Notes: generated by a model not told the origin, from the sequence alone. Positions 10,385 through 20,269 are shown, counted from the first letter of the stretch. The stretch is DNA of 33,808 bases from Pseudomonadota bacterium (GCA_947498315.1 CANMLD010000025.1:1-33808); one strand, 5' to 3'. Made by a program: numbers and translations.

Positions 10385-11094
10385 ACTCGATACTCCATAA
10401 CCGGCCATTCGGCCTCTTCCGCAGCACGGCGCAGCGTGAAGTCCGGGTTGACGGCGCATGGGCTACCGACCGCTGCGAGCAGCAGCAGGTCGGGGCCGTG
10501 GGCGGCGTACGCCACCGAACGGCCAAGGTCGATGTTCTGTTCTTCGGCGAAACGAGTGACCCAGCGACGGGTCTCGTGACCACCGATGATCGGGTCGAGC
10601 AGACGGCCGGTGCAATCGCCGTCCCTGAACTCGAGGCGGTTGCAGACGAAGTGGTCGACGTCGCTCAGCTCGTCACGTAGCGGCCCGACGACCTCTTCGA
10701 TGCCCTCGGACAAGAGCACGGTCATGTGCCCTTCTTGCTTCATGCGCTTCAGGAGGTCGAGGCCGCTCGCGAGCAGCTTCCCCTTCAGCACGTCGTCGAA
10801 GTACTCGCGACCGAGCACGGAGACCCGATCTTCGCTCATGTTGCGGAGCGCCAGATACGCGACGCGGTTCGCCATGGTGCGATCGTTCTGACCGAGGATG
10901 CCGTACACGGGAGCAGCCAGCGCGATGCCACCCAGACGCAGGAAACGCTCGCGAAAACCCTGACCGTTTGCGGCCAGATAAGCCGACGCCGCGAGGGCGC
11001 CACGGTTCAGCAAGGTGCCCTCGACACGGAAGAACGCGGCCGTGCGGGGCGCGCCGATTCGGCTGAGGTCGGTCGTCTCTGTCTCGGTCGCCAT
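10381..11094 (-). CDS. HAD-superfamily (subfamily IB-like) protein, probably catalytically inactive
   Basis: Overall HAD-IB layout (AAFFRVEGTLL ... TVLLSEGIEEVVGPL ... GHETRRWV ... AYAAHGPDLLLLAAVGSPCAVNPD) but catalytic positions are altered. Confidence 0.75.
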   Translation of the reverse strand: MATETETTDLSRIGAPRTAAFFRVEGTLLNRGALAASAYLAANGQGFRERFLRLGGIALAAPVYGILGQNDRTMANRVAYLALRNMSEDRVSVLGREYFDDVLKGKLLASGLDLLKRMKQEGHMTVLLSEGIEEVVGPLRDELSDVDHFVCNRLEFRDGDCTGRLLDPIIGGHETRRWVTRFAEEQNIDLGRSVAYAAHGPDLLLLAAVGSPCAVNPDFTLRRAAEEAEWPVMEYRV

Positions 11095-11635
11095 GAAGAA
11101 GCGGTCCTAATGGGCCTGGGCCCGCGTGGATTCTGAGAGTCGGGGAAGCTAGTCGAAGGGGGGAGAAAAGCCAAGGGCAACTTGCGGTTACACTGGATTG
11201 CCTGGACTTCCAGTGACACTGCGCAATCCCCTTCGCGCCGTGCGGCGGGCCTGCATCATCCGGGCCATGCGAAGTGAGGACAGTCGTCCCCGGGGCTCGA
11301 GCGCACGAATGAACGGAGTGGTGGGCTGCGCGACGCGACGGCTTGGACAAGCGGGGCCCGGAGTCCTCGCTTCGCTCGAGCTCAGCGCGAAGTCGGCTTC
11401 GCAGTCGGCGCGCAAGCTTGGAACTCCAGCCGCCGGAAGCGGGGCTGGGCCGTGACGGACTTCACGTCAGCGCTGAAGAGCACACCGCTACTGGCCGACC
11501 GCCAGACCTACCGCGTCAACCCGCTGACGCCCGTCAGCCCCCCGGCACCCTGCCCGTCGCAGGGGGATCCCGTCGCCATCGATGTTCTCGCTCGAAGCGG
11601 CCGCTGGCACACGAGGTGCTCTACGAGTTGCTTCG

Positions 11636-13294
11636 ATGAACGAGCAGCTCAGCCGCGCCTTCGGGCAAATCAAAGACATCGTGCAGAACCGGATGACCGG
11701 AACTCAGCGCATCGTCTCGGCAGCGATCTTGGCGGTCTCGATCATCGGCCTCGCGTGGGTCATCACATCGAACACGGGGACCACGTGGGCCAGCGCCGGC
11801 ACCATCGAGAACCCGGCCGAGCTCCGCGCTGCGATGAAGGCCCTCGAAGAACGCAAGTTGATTGCGCGTATGGGCGACGGCAACAGCGTGGAGGTCGAAG
11901 TCGGCCAGGTCGGTGAGGCGCGCATGGTGCTCATGGCCTTCGCTGAGGACACCGGGGCCAATGTGGGGATGGAGCTCTTCGACAAGTCGACCTTCGGTCA
12001 GTCCGCGCGCCAAGAGCAGATCAACTACGTGCGTGCCCTCGAGGGGGAGCTCGCGCGCTCGATCCGCACGATGGAGGTCATCCGCTCCGCGCGGGTGCAC
12101 CTCGCGATGCCCGAGAAGACGGTCTTCATCCGTGAAGAGAGGAAGCCCACTGCCTCGGTCACCGTGGTGCTCGAGGCCGGCCGTGACTTGGACAAGAAGC
12201 AAGTGCGAGCGATTCAGCGCCTCGTCGCCAACGGGGTCCCCGGGATGGTTCGAGAAGGCGTGGCGGTCGTCGGCGGTGACGGCGAGCTGCTGTCGCAGGG
12301 GCCCGACGACCAAGGCACAGAAGGCGGCTTCGAGCTGAAAAATCAAGTCGAGCGGGATATGGAGCGGAAGCTCCTCGCGACGCTCGAGCGGATCGTGGGC
12401 GTGGGGAAAGCACGAATTCAGGTCGCCGCCACCATCGACTACTCACAGGTCACTGAGAACGTCACGGAGATCGACCCGGAGCAACAGGTCGTTCGACGCG
12501 AAGACCTCACCGACGAGAACTCGATCACAGACGCTCCAGACGTGAGCGGAGTGGTGGGTATGAGCGGTAACGACCCGCAACGGCAAGAGAACGTGAGCAA
12601 GCCGCCCAAAAGCTCGAAGACCAAGAAGCGGGAAGAAAGGGAATACGAGAACGCGATGACCAAGCGGGTCATCGTGCAAGGAGGCGCGCGCCTGAAGCAA
12701 CTGTCCGTCAGCGTGGTCGTCGACGGCGTGTGGACTGGCGAGGGCGACAAGGCCGCGTGGGCGGCACGCACCGATGCCGAGCTTCAGACGATTGCGCAAG
12801 CGGTGAAGGTGGGCAGTGGTCTCGACGAGAAGCGGGGCGACCAGGTCTCGGTCGTGAGTCTCAAGTTCGAGGACACGGACATCGTCGACGAGATCGTGGA
12901 AGAGCCTGCGGTGAGCTCGTTCATGCTAGAGATGATCCGGTGGGGCATCGGTGTGTTCATCGTATTGCTCTTCATCTTCGGCGTCGTTCGACCGTTCTTG
13001 GCTCTGGTCAAGAGAACGCCGAACGCTGCCGTCGCGGCGGCGTTACTGCGGGGACCGGGCGCGCCGCCGTCGGAAACCGAGACCACGCTCGCGCTGAACG
13101 AGAGTGACGCCCTTCTCGGGGCGGAAGAGGACGAGATGAAGGCGAAACTAAATGGTGAGGGTGGCCCTCGAGAGCCGGAGATGCCGGTGCTCACTCGCGG
13201 CGAACAGCTCCGATTGAAGGCCATCGAAGCGACGAAACAGAACCCAGCCCGCGCGGTAGAGCTCGTCCGCGCGTGGCTCACCCGGGAGGCTTGA
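11636..13294 (+). CDS. fliF: Flagellar MS-ring protein FliF
   Basis: MNEQLSRAFGQIKDI..., ARVHLAMPEKTVFIREERKPTASVTVVLEAGRDLDKKQVRAIQRLVANGVPGM; C-terminal TM and FliG-binding tail. Start moved from 11582 to ATG 11636. Confidence 0.93.
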   Translation: MNEQLSRAFGQIKDIVQNRMTGTQRIVSAAILAVSIIGLAWVITSNTGTTWASAGTIENPAELRAAMKALEERKLIARMGDGNSVEVEVGQVGEARMVLMAFAEDTGANVGMELFDKSTFGQSARQEQINYVRALEGELARSIRTMEVIRSARVHLAMPEKTVFIREERKPTASVTVVLEAGRDLDKKQVRAIQRLVANGVPGMVREGVAVVGGDGELLSQGPDDQGTEGGFELKNQVERDMERKLLATLERIVGVGKARIQVAATIDYSQVTENVTEIDPEQQVVRREDLTDENSITDAPDVSGVVGMSGNDPQRQENVSKPPKSSKTKKREEREYENAMTKRVIVQGGARLKQLSVSVVVDGVWTGEGDKAAWAARTDAELQTIAQAVKVGSGLDEKRGDQVSVVSLKFEDTDIVDEIVEEPAVSSFMLEMIRWGIGVFIVLLFIFGVVRPFLALVKRTPNAAVAAALLRGPGAPPSETETTLALNESDALLGAEEDEMKAKLNGEGGPREPEMPVLTRGEQLRLKAIEATKQNPARAVELVRAWLTREA

Positions 13295-13297
13295 CCC

Positions 13298-14380
13298 ATG
13301 GCGCTCGAATCTTCAAAGCCCCCCTATGACGCACGCGATCCTCGCCTCAATGGCACTCGTGAAGTGAGCCCGGCCGCCAAGGCGGGCGCGCGGCGCAGCG
13401 CCATCGCGCTGATGATGCTCGGACCGGACATCGCCGGCGAGATTCTACGTGAGCTGACTGACGAAGAGATGGAGGTGCTCCTGAAGACGGCAGCGGAGGT
13501 CCGTCAGGTCGAGGAGAGCGAAGCCATCGAGATCCTGGAGGAATACTGCAACGTCGTGGAGGGACAGGCGCTCCTATTGACTCGAGCGGACTCCTTCGTG
13601 ACGCGATTGGCAGAAGACACCTTCGGGCGCGCTCGGGTCCGCAACCTGCTGGGCCTCGATCGGCCCATGGAACTCCCCGGGGCACCGCCAGCCCGATCGG
13701 AGCCCGAGTCGGGGAGCCCGCTTCGCGCCGCGATTCATGCGACGCCAGATGCGCTCGCCAACGTCCTGAAGAAGGAACATCCGCAGACGGTGGCCGTTGC
13801 GCTGGCCGTCATGCCTCAAACCAAGGCGAGGGCCGTCCTCAATAAACTCCCTGCGGAGATGCGCCCGGACCTCATCCGGCGTATCGCGCAGACAGGCGCC
13901 ATCCCGCCGGCGCTTCTGCACGAGATCGACGAGATCCTGCTGAGGGAGCTCGAGTCGGGCGCCAGTCGGGATGCGCTCACCGTCGACGGCACGACGGTGG
14001 TCGTCGGGCTCCTGAAGGGCATGTCGCAGAGCGCCGAGGACGATATCTTCAAGGGCTTGACCGAAGAAGATCCAGTCCTGTCCGACGCCATCCGGCGCCG
14101 TATGTTCACCTTCGATGACCTCATCGGGATCGACAGTCGCGCACTTCAGCAGGTGCTCAAGGAGATCGATGGCAAGACGCTCACTCTCAGCCTAAAGACG
14201 GCCAGCGTGGCGATGCGCGAGCACCTGCTCTCATCCATGTCGAGCCGCGCCGCCACCATGATCCTCGAAGACCTCGAAGCCATGGGGCCGGTGGCCGTCA
14301 ACGTACTCCAGACCGCTCAGGACGACGTCGTCCAAGTCGCGCTTCGCCTAGCCTCCGAAGGGAAGCTGGTCATTCGGTAG
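13298..14380 (+). CDS. fliG: Flagellar motor switch protein FliG
   Basis: ALMMLGPDIAGEIL..., EHPQTVAVALAVMPQTKARAVLNKLP, MFTFDDLIGIDSRALQQVLKEID. Confidence 0.93.
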   Translation: MALESSKPPYDARDPRLNGTREVSPAAKAGARRSAIALMMLGPDIAGEILRELTDEEMEVLLKTAAEVRQVEESEAIEILEEYCNVVEGQALLLTRADSFVTRLAEDTFGRARVRNLLGLDRPMELPGAPPARSEPESGSPLRAAIHATPDALANVLKKEHPQTVAVALAVMPQTKARAVLNKLPAEMRPDLIRRIAQTGAIPPALLHEIDEILLRELESGASRDALTVDGTTVVVGLLKGMSQSAEDDIFKGLTEEDPVLSDAIRRRMFTFDDLIGIDSRALQQVLKEIDGKTLTLSLKTASVAMREHLLSSMSSRAATMILEDLEAMGPVAVNVLQTAQDDVVQVALRLASEGKLVIR

Positions 14381-14386
14381 GCCCAG

Positions 14387-15355
14387 ATGATTAGCCCCGT
14401 CACCCCAGCCACTTCAGTGAGTCTCGCCTCGAGCGCCTTCCCTCGCTGTGCGATGGACAATCAGGCGACTCACGATGCTGGCTTCGCGTCCGTCCTCCTT
14501 CGCAATCGGCGGGAGGCCGAGCCGCTGAGCGCTCGCTACTCGAACTGGCCGGTGGTGAACCTCGATGCCGACGGGGCGGCGGGTCCTGGGGCAGGGGACG
14601 GGAGCGGCATTGTCACGATGCTCGCGCTTCTCGAACAACGAGCGACCGCTCGACTCGACGGCCAAGCGGAGCCCGAAGAGAGGGTGACGACGCCCGAAGT
14701 GCCGGTCGATACGATGTACCCCGAAGCCGAAGTCGCCGCCCGTATCGAAGACGCGATCGCGACGGCCATCCGTGAGCGTGAGGCTGGCTTCGATGCGGAA
14801 CGTGCCGAGTTGCTCGCTGCTGGCCATGCGGCTGGCTTTGAGGCCGGCGCCGCGTCGCGAGAACCAGAGCTCGAAGCGTCGGTCGCGCAGCTCGGCAGCG
14901 CGGCTGTCGAAGTGCTTCGGACCCAGGACAGACTCCGAATGGCCGCGATACGAGAGGCGCTCGACCTCGGTCTGCTCATCGCCAATACCGTCGTGGGTCT
15001 CAGTGTCAATGACGAGCGTGCAATCGAGATGGGGATACGGCGCGTCTTCGAAGTCACGCCAGAACGTCGAGGAACCATCCGCTGCGCGCTCGGGTCAGAG
15101 GACCACGTACGGGCGGCTTTGGCCGCGCATCGCCTGGACGGCCAGGTAGACGTACGCGCCGCGGCCGAGCTTGGACGGGGCGTCGTCCGTTTCGAGGTCC
15201 CAGATGGCATCGTGGAGTCGGACCCGGCCGAGATCGTGGCGGCCATCACGGCCGCGATTCGGGAGCGGCTGCACGTCGTCCCCAAAGTCGCTGAGCCCTC
15301 TCTTCCTGAGATGACTGCAGCCCACGAGGAGGCGACCGATGCTCCTGCCGCTTGA
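14387..15355 (+). CDS. fliH: Flagellar assembly protein FliH
   Basis: Position between fliG and fliI; alanine/glutamate-rich coiled coil then ALDLGLLIANTVVGLSVND...GRGVVRFEVPDGIVESDPAEI. Confidence 0.8.
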   Translation: MISPVTPATSVSLASSAFPRCAMDNQATHDAGFASVLLRNRREAEPLSARYSNWPVVNLDADGAAGPGAGDGSGIVTMLALLEQRATARLDGQAEPEERVTTPEVPVDTMYPEAEVAARIEDAIATAIREREAGFDAERAELLAAGHAAGFEAGAASREPELEASVAQLGSAAVEVLRTQDRLRMAAIREALDLGLLIANTVVGLSVNDERAIEMGIRRVFEVTPERRGTIRCALGSEDHVRAALAAHRLDGQVDVRAAAELGRGVVRFEVPDGIVESDPAEIVAAITAAIRERLHVVPKVAEPSLPEMTAAHEEATDAPAA

Positions 15356-16757
15356 CGTCGTCCAAAGTGCGCTGATCTCGGTTCCGACCGCGTCCCTACA
15401 AGGCCGCGTCAGCCGCGTGGCGGGTCTGCTCGTCGAGGGGACCTTGCCCGGAGCGCGCCTCGGCATGTTGGCGATGCTGGACGGACGCGTGCCGGCAGAG
15501 GTCGTCGCGCTTCGAGATGGCTCCGCAACGCTCATGCCACTCGGGGGCGTCGGTGGGGTTGGGGCGGGCGTCTCGATACGAGCGTCGGCGTCCACGCCAT
15601 CAATCCGAGTGGGGCCACACGTCCTCGGACGCGTGATGGATGGGTGGGGCCGCCCGCTCGACGGCCTTGGGCCCATCGGTCCGGTGCGCGGTCGGACCGT
15701 CCGTCCCGGATGGACCGAGACGCCCCGGCTCCTCGAGGCCCTGCACGCAGGAGGTGTCGACGCGGGTGATACGCCAATGCCGCTCGATCCAGACCCGCTG
15801 AACCCACTCGAGCGAGGACGCGTCGACACGCCCCTCCCCATGGGGATTCGTGTCCTCGATGGCCTCCTAACGACCGGCGCTGGCCAACGGATGGCCGTGC
15901 TCGCCGGTGCGGGCGTCGGCAAGTCCACGCTGCTCGCCCAGATGTGTAAAAACACCGCCGCTGACGTCACGGTCATTGGGCTGATTGGCGAGCGTGGTCG
16001 CGAGGTCAAGGAGTTCGTCGAGAAGGACCTCGGCCCTGACGCCATGAAGCGTGCGACACTCGTCGTCGCGACGTCTGACCAGCCCGGCGCGCTTCGAATC
16101 CGGGCTGCCAAGGCCACCTTCGCCGTCGCGGAGTACTTCCGGGATCGTGGACTCCGTGTGCTGCTCCTCGTCGACAGTTTGAGCCGAGTCGCGATGGCGC
16201 AGCGCGAGCTTGGTCTTGCGATCGGCGAGCCGCCAGCGACCAAAGGTTACCCGCCGTCCGCGTTCGCGATCATCCCGCGCCTCCTCGAGCGTGCTGGCCC
16301 AGGCGCGTGCGTCTCACGTGGCGATGTCGTCGCAGGTGGGTCGATTACTGCCTTCTGCACGACGTTGCTCGAAGGCGACGACCTAGGAGACCCGGTCGGC
16401 GACGCCGTGAAGGCAACCACCGACGGCCACATCGTGCTCTCTCGTAACCTCTCGGATCGAGGCCACTTCCCGGCTATCGACACGCTGCGCAGTGTGAGCC
16501 GGGTGATGAATCAGCTGGCGAGCCCCGAACACCGTCAGCTCGCTCAAACGATCCGTGGCCTGCTCGCCGACCACCGGGAAGTCGAAGAGCTGGCGACTAT
16601 TGGGGCCTATCAACGCGGGACGGTGGCCAAGTTCGACCGAGCGCTCGACGCATGGCCTCGCATCGAACGGTGGATGAGGCAGGACGTGGAAGAGACCGTG
16701 GGCTTTCACGAGACGATCGCGTCCCTTCAGTCGCTGGTTCGGGAGGTAAGAGCATGA
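15339..16757 (+). CDS. fliI: Flagellar export ATPase FliI
   Basis: Walker A AGAGVGKST, GLIGERGREVKEFV, LLLVDSLSRVAMAQRELGLAIGEPPATKGYPPSAFAIIPRLLERAG. Confidence 0.95.
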   Translation: MLLPLDVVQSALISVPTASLQGRVSRVAGLLVEGTLPGARLGMLAMLDGRVPAEVVALRDGSATLMPLGGVGGVGAGVSIRASASTPSIRVGPHVLGRVMDGWGRPLDGLGPIGPVRGRTVRPGWTETPRLLEALHAGGVDAGDTPMPLDPDPLNPLERGRVDTPLPMGIRVLDGLLTTGAGQRMAVLAGAGVGKSTLLAQMCKNTAADVTVIGLIGERGREVKEFVEKDLGPDAMKRATLVVATSDQPGALRIRAAKATFAVAEYFRDRGLRVLLLVDSLSRVAMAQRELGLAIGEPPATKGYPPSAFAIIPRLLERAGPGACVSRGDVVAGGSITAFCTTLLEGDDLGDPVGDAVKATTDGHIVLSRNLSDRGHFPAIDTLRSVSRVMNQLASPEHRQLAQTIRGLLADHREVEELATIGAYQRGTVAKFDRALDAWPRIERWMRQDVEETVGFHETIASLQSLVREVRA

Positions 16758-17824
16758 AACGACGGGCATGGATCGGCGCCGCAGTTGGGATCGCGACAGT
16801 AGGCACGGTCGCCCTCGGAGACGGCGCGCTCGGCGCCGGCGCGCGTGCCGATGCGCCTGCTCATGGCGGGGGTGGCAAGGCTACGGGGCATACGCCATCG
16901 AACTCCGACGTCGTTGAACCCCCGGGCAAGCCGCCGATCTCGGCGAGCCCCAATCGCCACATCGGCTCCGATGCTCAGATCGACGCACAATCAACCGCGC
17001 GTGGGGCAAAAACAGTTTGCGCGCTCTCACCCGAGGAAGCGCTGCTGGTCGGCGAGCTTCGGACGCGCCTCGAAGCGCTCAAGACACGCGAAGTCGCCGC
17101 ACTCGCGAGCGAAGCCAAATTGACACGGCTGCTCGGCCAACTCGAGAGGGAACGCCTTCGCGTCGAAGCCTTACGCACCGACCTCGAAGTGCAAGAGGCG
17201 GCCTTCGATGACGCGGTGCAAACTCGCTGCATCGACCTAGTTGGGCTCGAGCAGGAGCGGATCGAGGCTGCGGAAGCCTTCGACATAGGGCGCTGCGAGG
17301 AGGCCGCCCGCCGGATCGCGGGCGAAGAGCTGGCGCGCATGAACGCTGGCAAACTGGCGATCGAGCGAACTGTCGCAAACGAGAAGGCAGACTCGGACAC
17401 GGCCAAGGCCGAACGAGTCGCTGCGGAGGCGAAGGCGCACGAAGACCTCGCAGCGGCGACGGCGCTCGCCCGAACGGCCGAAGCGGAGCGCATCGCTCAG
17501 CTCGGCGCCATCGTGAAGAAGATGAAGCCGAACGACGCTGCTCGAGTCATCGCCGACCAGCCCGACTCAGCGGCGCTTGCGCTGCTCGGACTCATGGGAG
17601 TGCGGAACGCGGCGAAGCTCATGCCGCTCATGCCCGCCGCGAGAACATCGGCCCTCGCCAAGGCGATGGTCGAAGGGGAGCTCGCGACGGACGCCCCTGC
17701 GGAGGTTCCAAAACCGCCAGCCGGCTCGAACAAGCGCGGCGCGAAGACCTCACCGACAGCTGGTGCCCCTGCGAGTGCCCCTGCGAGATCCCCTGCGGGT
17801 GCCCCAGCGGGTGGGACCCTCTGA
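16754..17824 (+). CDS. Exported coiled-coil protein with MgtE_N/MotE-like C-terminal module
   Basis: N-terminal signal peptide (MKRRAWIGAAVGIATVGTVALGDGALGAGARADA), long coiled coil, then IVKKMKPNDAARVIADQPDSAALALLGLMGVRNAAKLMPLMPA; ATGA overlap with fliI. Confidence 0.7.
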   Translation: MKRRAWIGAAVGIATVGTVALGDGALGAGARADAPAHGGGGKATGHTPSNSDVVEPPGKPPISASPNRHIGSDAQIDAQSTARGAKTVCALSPEEALLVGELRTRLEALKTREVAALASEAKLTRLLGQLERERLRVEALRTDLEVQEAAFDDAVQTRCIDLVGLEQERIEAAEAFDIGRCEEAARRIAGEELARMNAGKLAIERTVANEKADSDTAKAERVAAEAKAHEDLAAATALARTAEAERIAQLGAIVKKMKPNDAARVIADQPDSAALALLGLMGVRNAAKLMPLMPAARTSALAKAMVEGELATDAPAEVPKPPAGSNKRGAKTSPTAGAPASAPARSPAGAPAGGTL

Positions 17825-19455
17825 TGCGGGCATTGCCAACCGACGGTAACGCACTCCGAGACACGCGCATCGGGAAGGGCACGGCCAAGGCCGACTCGGG
17901 AGGGACCGCAGGCAAGGCGACCTTCGCCGCAGCGCTGAAGACTTCAGTGACGGCGCTCGTCAAGACGAACGACGATGGTGAGGACGTTGCGACATCGTCG
18001 GCAGCACCGGAGACGACGGAGATGAGCGAACGGAAGGCCGCGCTCGAGAGAGCGGTTCCAGGTCGAACTCGCGAGCGGCGCAGCAGCGAACGGCTCACTG
18101 ATGGAGCTGCGGCCGATGTACCCACGCCGCTGATGGTGGCCCCCCTGCCCTTCGAGCGGCTGCAGGTTCGAGGCCTCGGGATGGACGCGGGTGGTGCTTC
18201 GGATAGTACTTCGGATAAAGGGCATTCCTCGCCGACCAATGACGATGCGGCGACACGCATCACACCGCCGACCCGAGTCATCGCCGGTCATGTGCTCGGC
18301 CTGTCAGTTGCGCCCGTCGAGGCCGCTACAGGGCCCGCGATGATGGTGTCGACTGGTGCTCCTGCTCTGGCTGAGAGGGGAGAGGCGGCCTCAGGGCGGC
18401 CGTCAACCGAGGCTCTGATCACGGGACCTTCGATGGGCGCGGTCGAGTCCGGGCCGACCGAAAACGGAGAGACGAATGGGCGTTCGGCACCGACTGCGGC
18501 GCCTGCGAGGGACGCGTCATCGTCGCCCGTCATCAATGAGCTTCGCGGCACGACGGGCGCAGCGGCGGTCCTCGAACGAAGCGACGCGGTGGCCTCGGCG
18601 CGTCAGGAGTTGGGGCAGAGCGTCAATGCCCGGCCCGTACCCCAAGGCCCGACGGTCGAAGCGCTCCCTGTGGGGCTCGGTGGCGGCCTTGACAGTGCGG
18701 CACAGCAGAAGGCCGGAGGCGGCCAGAGTTCGCGTAACGGAGGCAGCGAAAGCGACACGAGGGACCGTGACGACGCAGGACGTGAGCCAGAAGCGTCTCG
18801 CGGGCCGGCTACCGACGGGTTCGTGCCTCCGTCTCATGAGGCGCGGGCCCTCGATGCCGCTGCGGGGACGTCGGCCTCGAGTTCAGGCCGGCCGACGTCG
18901 GAGACCTCGACGACGACAGAGCGCGTCGTCGAGGTCGTGGAGCATCTCGAAGTCCGTAGTGTCGAATCGGGCCGTATCGCCACGCCGCTCAAGGTGAATC
19001 TGGGTGAACTGGGCGAGGTCCGGGTCTCGATGACACGAGTAGACGGGCTCTCGGTGCGCCTCGACGCGTCGGATCCACGCGCCGCGGCAGCCTTCGAGAG
19101 TGGGCGACGGGAGCTCGAGATGGCGCTCGAAGCCCACGGGCTCCGCGAACTCCGTGTGGGGATCGACAGCACCATTAATAAAACCTCGGCTTTGGCGCCG
19201 GAGAGGCCCCTGCCCGAGCGCGTTCAACTCGGTTCCATTGGGGCTGAGACGCACGGACGTCAAGAAGAGCGGGAGGGTCAGATGGGACAGGACCGTAGCG
19301 GCCGGCAGGGCTCGAATAGTCGAGAGGACGGTGACCATGACGAACGGGACCATCGTGACGCCATCAATGCCGCCTTCGAACGGCGGGAACGGGAGCGCCG
19401 CTTCTCACCGACTCGAGGATCGCAATCGACCGGTCGCCCTCTGGGGTCGGCATAG
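17824..19455 (+). CDS. fliK: Flagellar hook-length control protein FliK
   Basis: Long low-complexity N-terminal region, C-terminal Flg_hook-like LKVNLGELGEVRVSMTRVDGLSVRLDASDPRAAAAFESGRRELEMALEAHGL; position before flgD. Confidence 0.75.
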   Translation: MRALPTDGNALRDTRIGKGTAKADSGGTAGKATFAAALKTSVTALVKTNDDGEDVATSSAAPETTEMSERKAALERAVPGRTRERRSSERLTDGAAADVPTPLMVAPLPFERLQVRGLGMDAGGASDSTSDKGHSSPTNDDAATRITPPTRVIAGHVLGLSVAPVEAATGPAMMVSTGAPALAERGEAASGRPSTEALITGPSMGAVESGPTENGETNGRSAPTAAPARDASSSPVINELRGTTGAAAVLERSDAVASARQELGQSVNARPVPQGPTVEALPVGLGGGLDSAAQQKAGGGQSSRNGGSESDTRDRDDAGREPEASRGPATDGFVPPSHEARALDAAAGTSASSSGRPTSETSTTTERVVEVVEHLEVRSVESGRIATPLKVNLGELGEVRVSMTRVDGLSVRLDASDPRAAAAFESGRRELEMALEAHGLRELRVGIDSTINKTSALAPERPLPERVQLGSIGAETHGRQEEREGQMGQDRSGRQGSNSREDGDHDERDHRDAINAAFERRERERRFSPTRGSQSTGRPLGSA

Positions 19456-19533
19456 CGCGATGAGTGGACGCAACTCGATGACTGGACTCAAAGCGACTCG
19501 GCGAGCGATGGACCGGGCCGAAGGGGGTGGGCG

Positions 19534-20199
19534 ATGATTGGCAACGTTGGGCTCGGAGTAAGCAACACGGCGAGCGCGAACAAGGCGGACGGGCTCGGCA
19601 AGGAGGACTTCCTGAAGCTGATGCTCGCGCAGCTCAAGGCGCAGGACCCGTTGAACCCGCAAGACGGTGCCGAGTACGTCGCCCAACTCGCGCAGTTCAC
19701 GAGCGTCGAGCGCCTGATGAACATCGAAGAAGGTCTCGGCAACGTCGCGATGGCTGCGCTGTCGACCAACGCCACGATGGCGGCCGGGCTTATCGGGAAG
19801 CATGTGCGCATGGATGGAAACTCCTTCAAGTTCGACGGGGAGAAGGCGAACGACCTCGACTTCGAGCTCGGGAAGGACGCGGCGGCGGTAACCATCACGA
19901 TCAAGGACGAGAAGGGCAACGTCGTCGACACCGTCCAGATGGAAGGCAAAGAAGGCGCGAACACCTTTGAGTGGACGGGCAAGGTCAAGGGCGACGACGG
20001 CCAGACCACCACCCTCCCGGAAGGCAAGTACACCTTCTCGATCGAAGCGTTCGACGACAAAGGCGCGACGGTCGACGTCAAGACCACAACGGTCGAGGCA
20101 GTCGAAGCGGTCCACTTCACGGCCATGGGCGTGCCGGAGCTGAAGCTCGGCAATGGGCGCCAGATCTCGATGTCAGAAGTCAGCGAAGTCCTCGAATAA
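19534..20199 (+). CDS. flgD: Flagellar hook capping protein FlgD
   Basis: LGKEDFLKLMLAQLKAQDPLNPQDGAEYVAQLAQFTSVERLMNIEEGL. Confidence 0.94.
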   Translation: MIGNVGLGVSNTASANKADGLGKEDFLKLMLAQLKAQDPLNPQDGAEYVAQLAQFTSVERLMNIEEGLGNVAMAALSTNATMAAGLIGKHVRMDGNSFKFDGEKANDLDFELGKDAAAVTITIKDEKGNVVDTVQMEGKEGANTFEWTGKVKGDDGQTTTLPEGKYTFSIEAFDDKGATVDVKTTTVEAVEAVHFTAMGVPELKLGNGRQISMSEVSEVLE

Positions 20200-20269
20200 C
20201 TCAACTACCACCAGGGGGCACGAGCCAGTCCGAGCTGGTGCTGCCTCGAAGAGCAACAGGAGAACATTC

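Noticed and set aside
11605-11620. Sigma-54-like -24/-12 element TGGCACACGAGGTGCT (GG-N10-GC) just upstream of fliF
   Set aside because: Spacing fits, but transcription would begin only a few nucleotides before the fliF ATG, leaving no room for a ribosome-binding site; probably chance within coding sequence.
15095-16243. Minus-strand 382-aa ORF opposite fliH/fliI
   Set aside because: Antisense to unambiguous flagellar genes; Ser/Arg/Pro-rich shadow composition.
17762-17815. Imperfect 12-nt repeats (GCCCCTGCGAGT-like) at the end of the MotE-like gene
   Set aside because: Short, degenerate Ala/Pro-rich tail common in high-GC exported proteins; noted within that gene rather than as a separate element.
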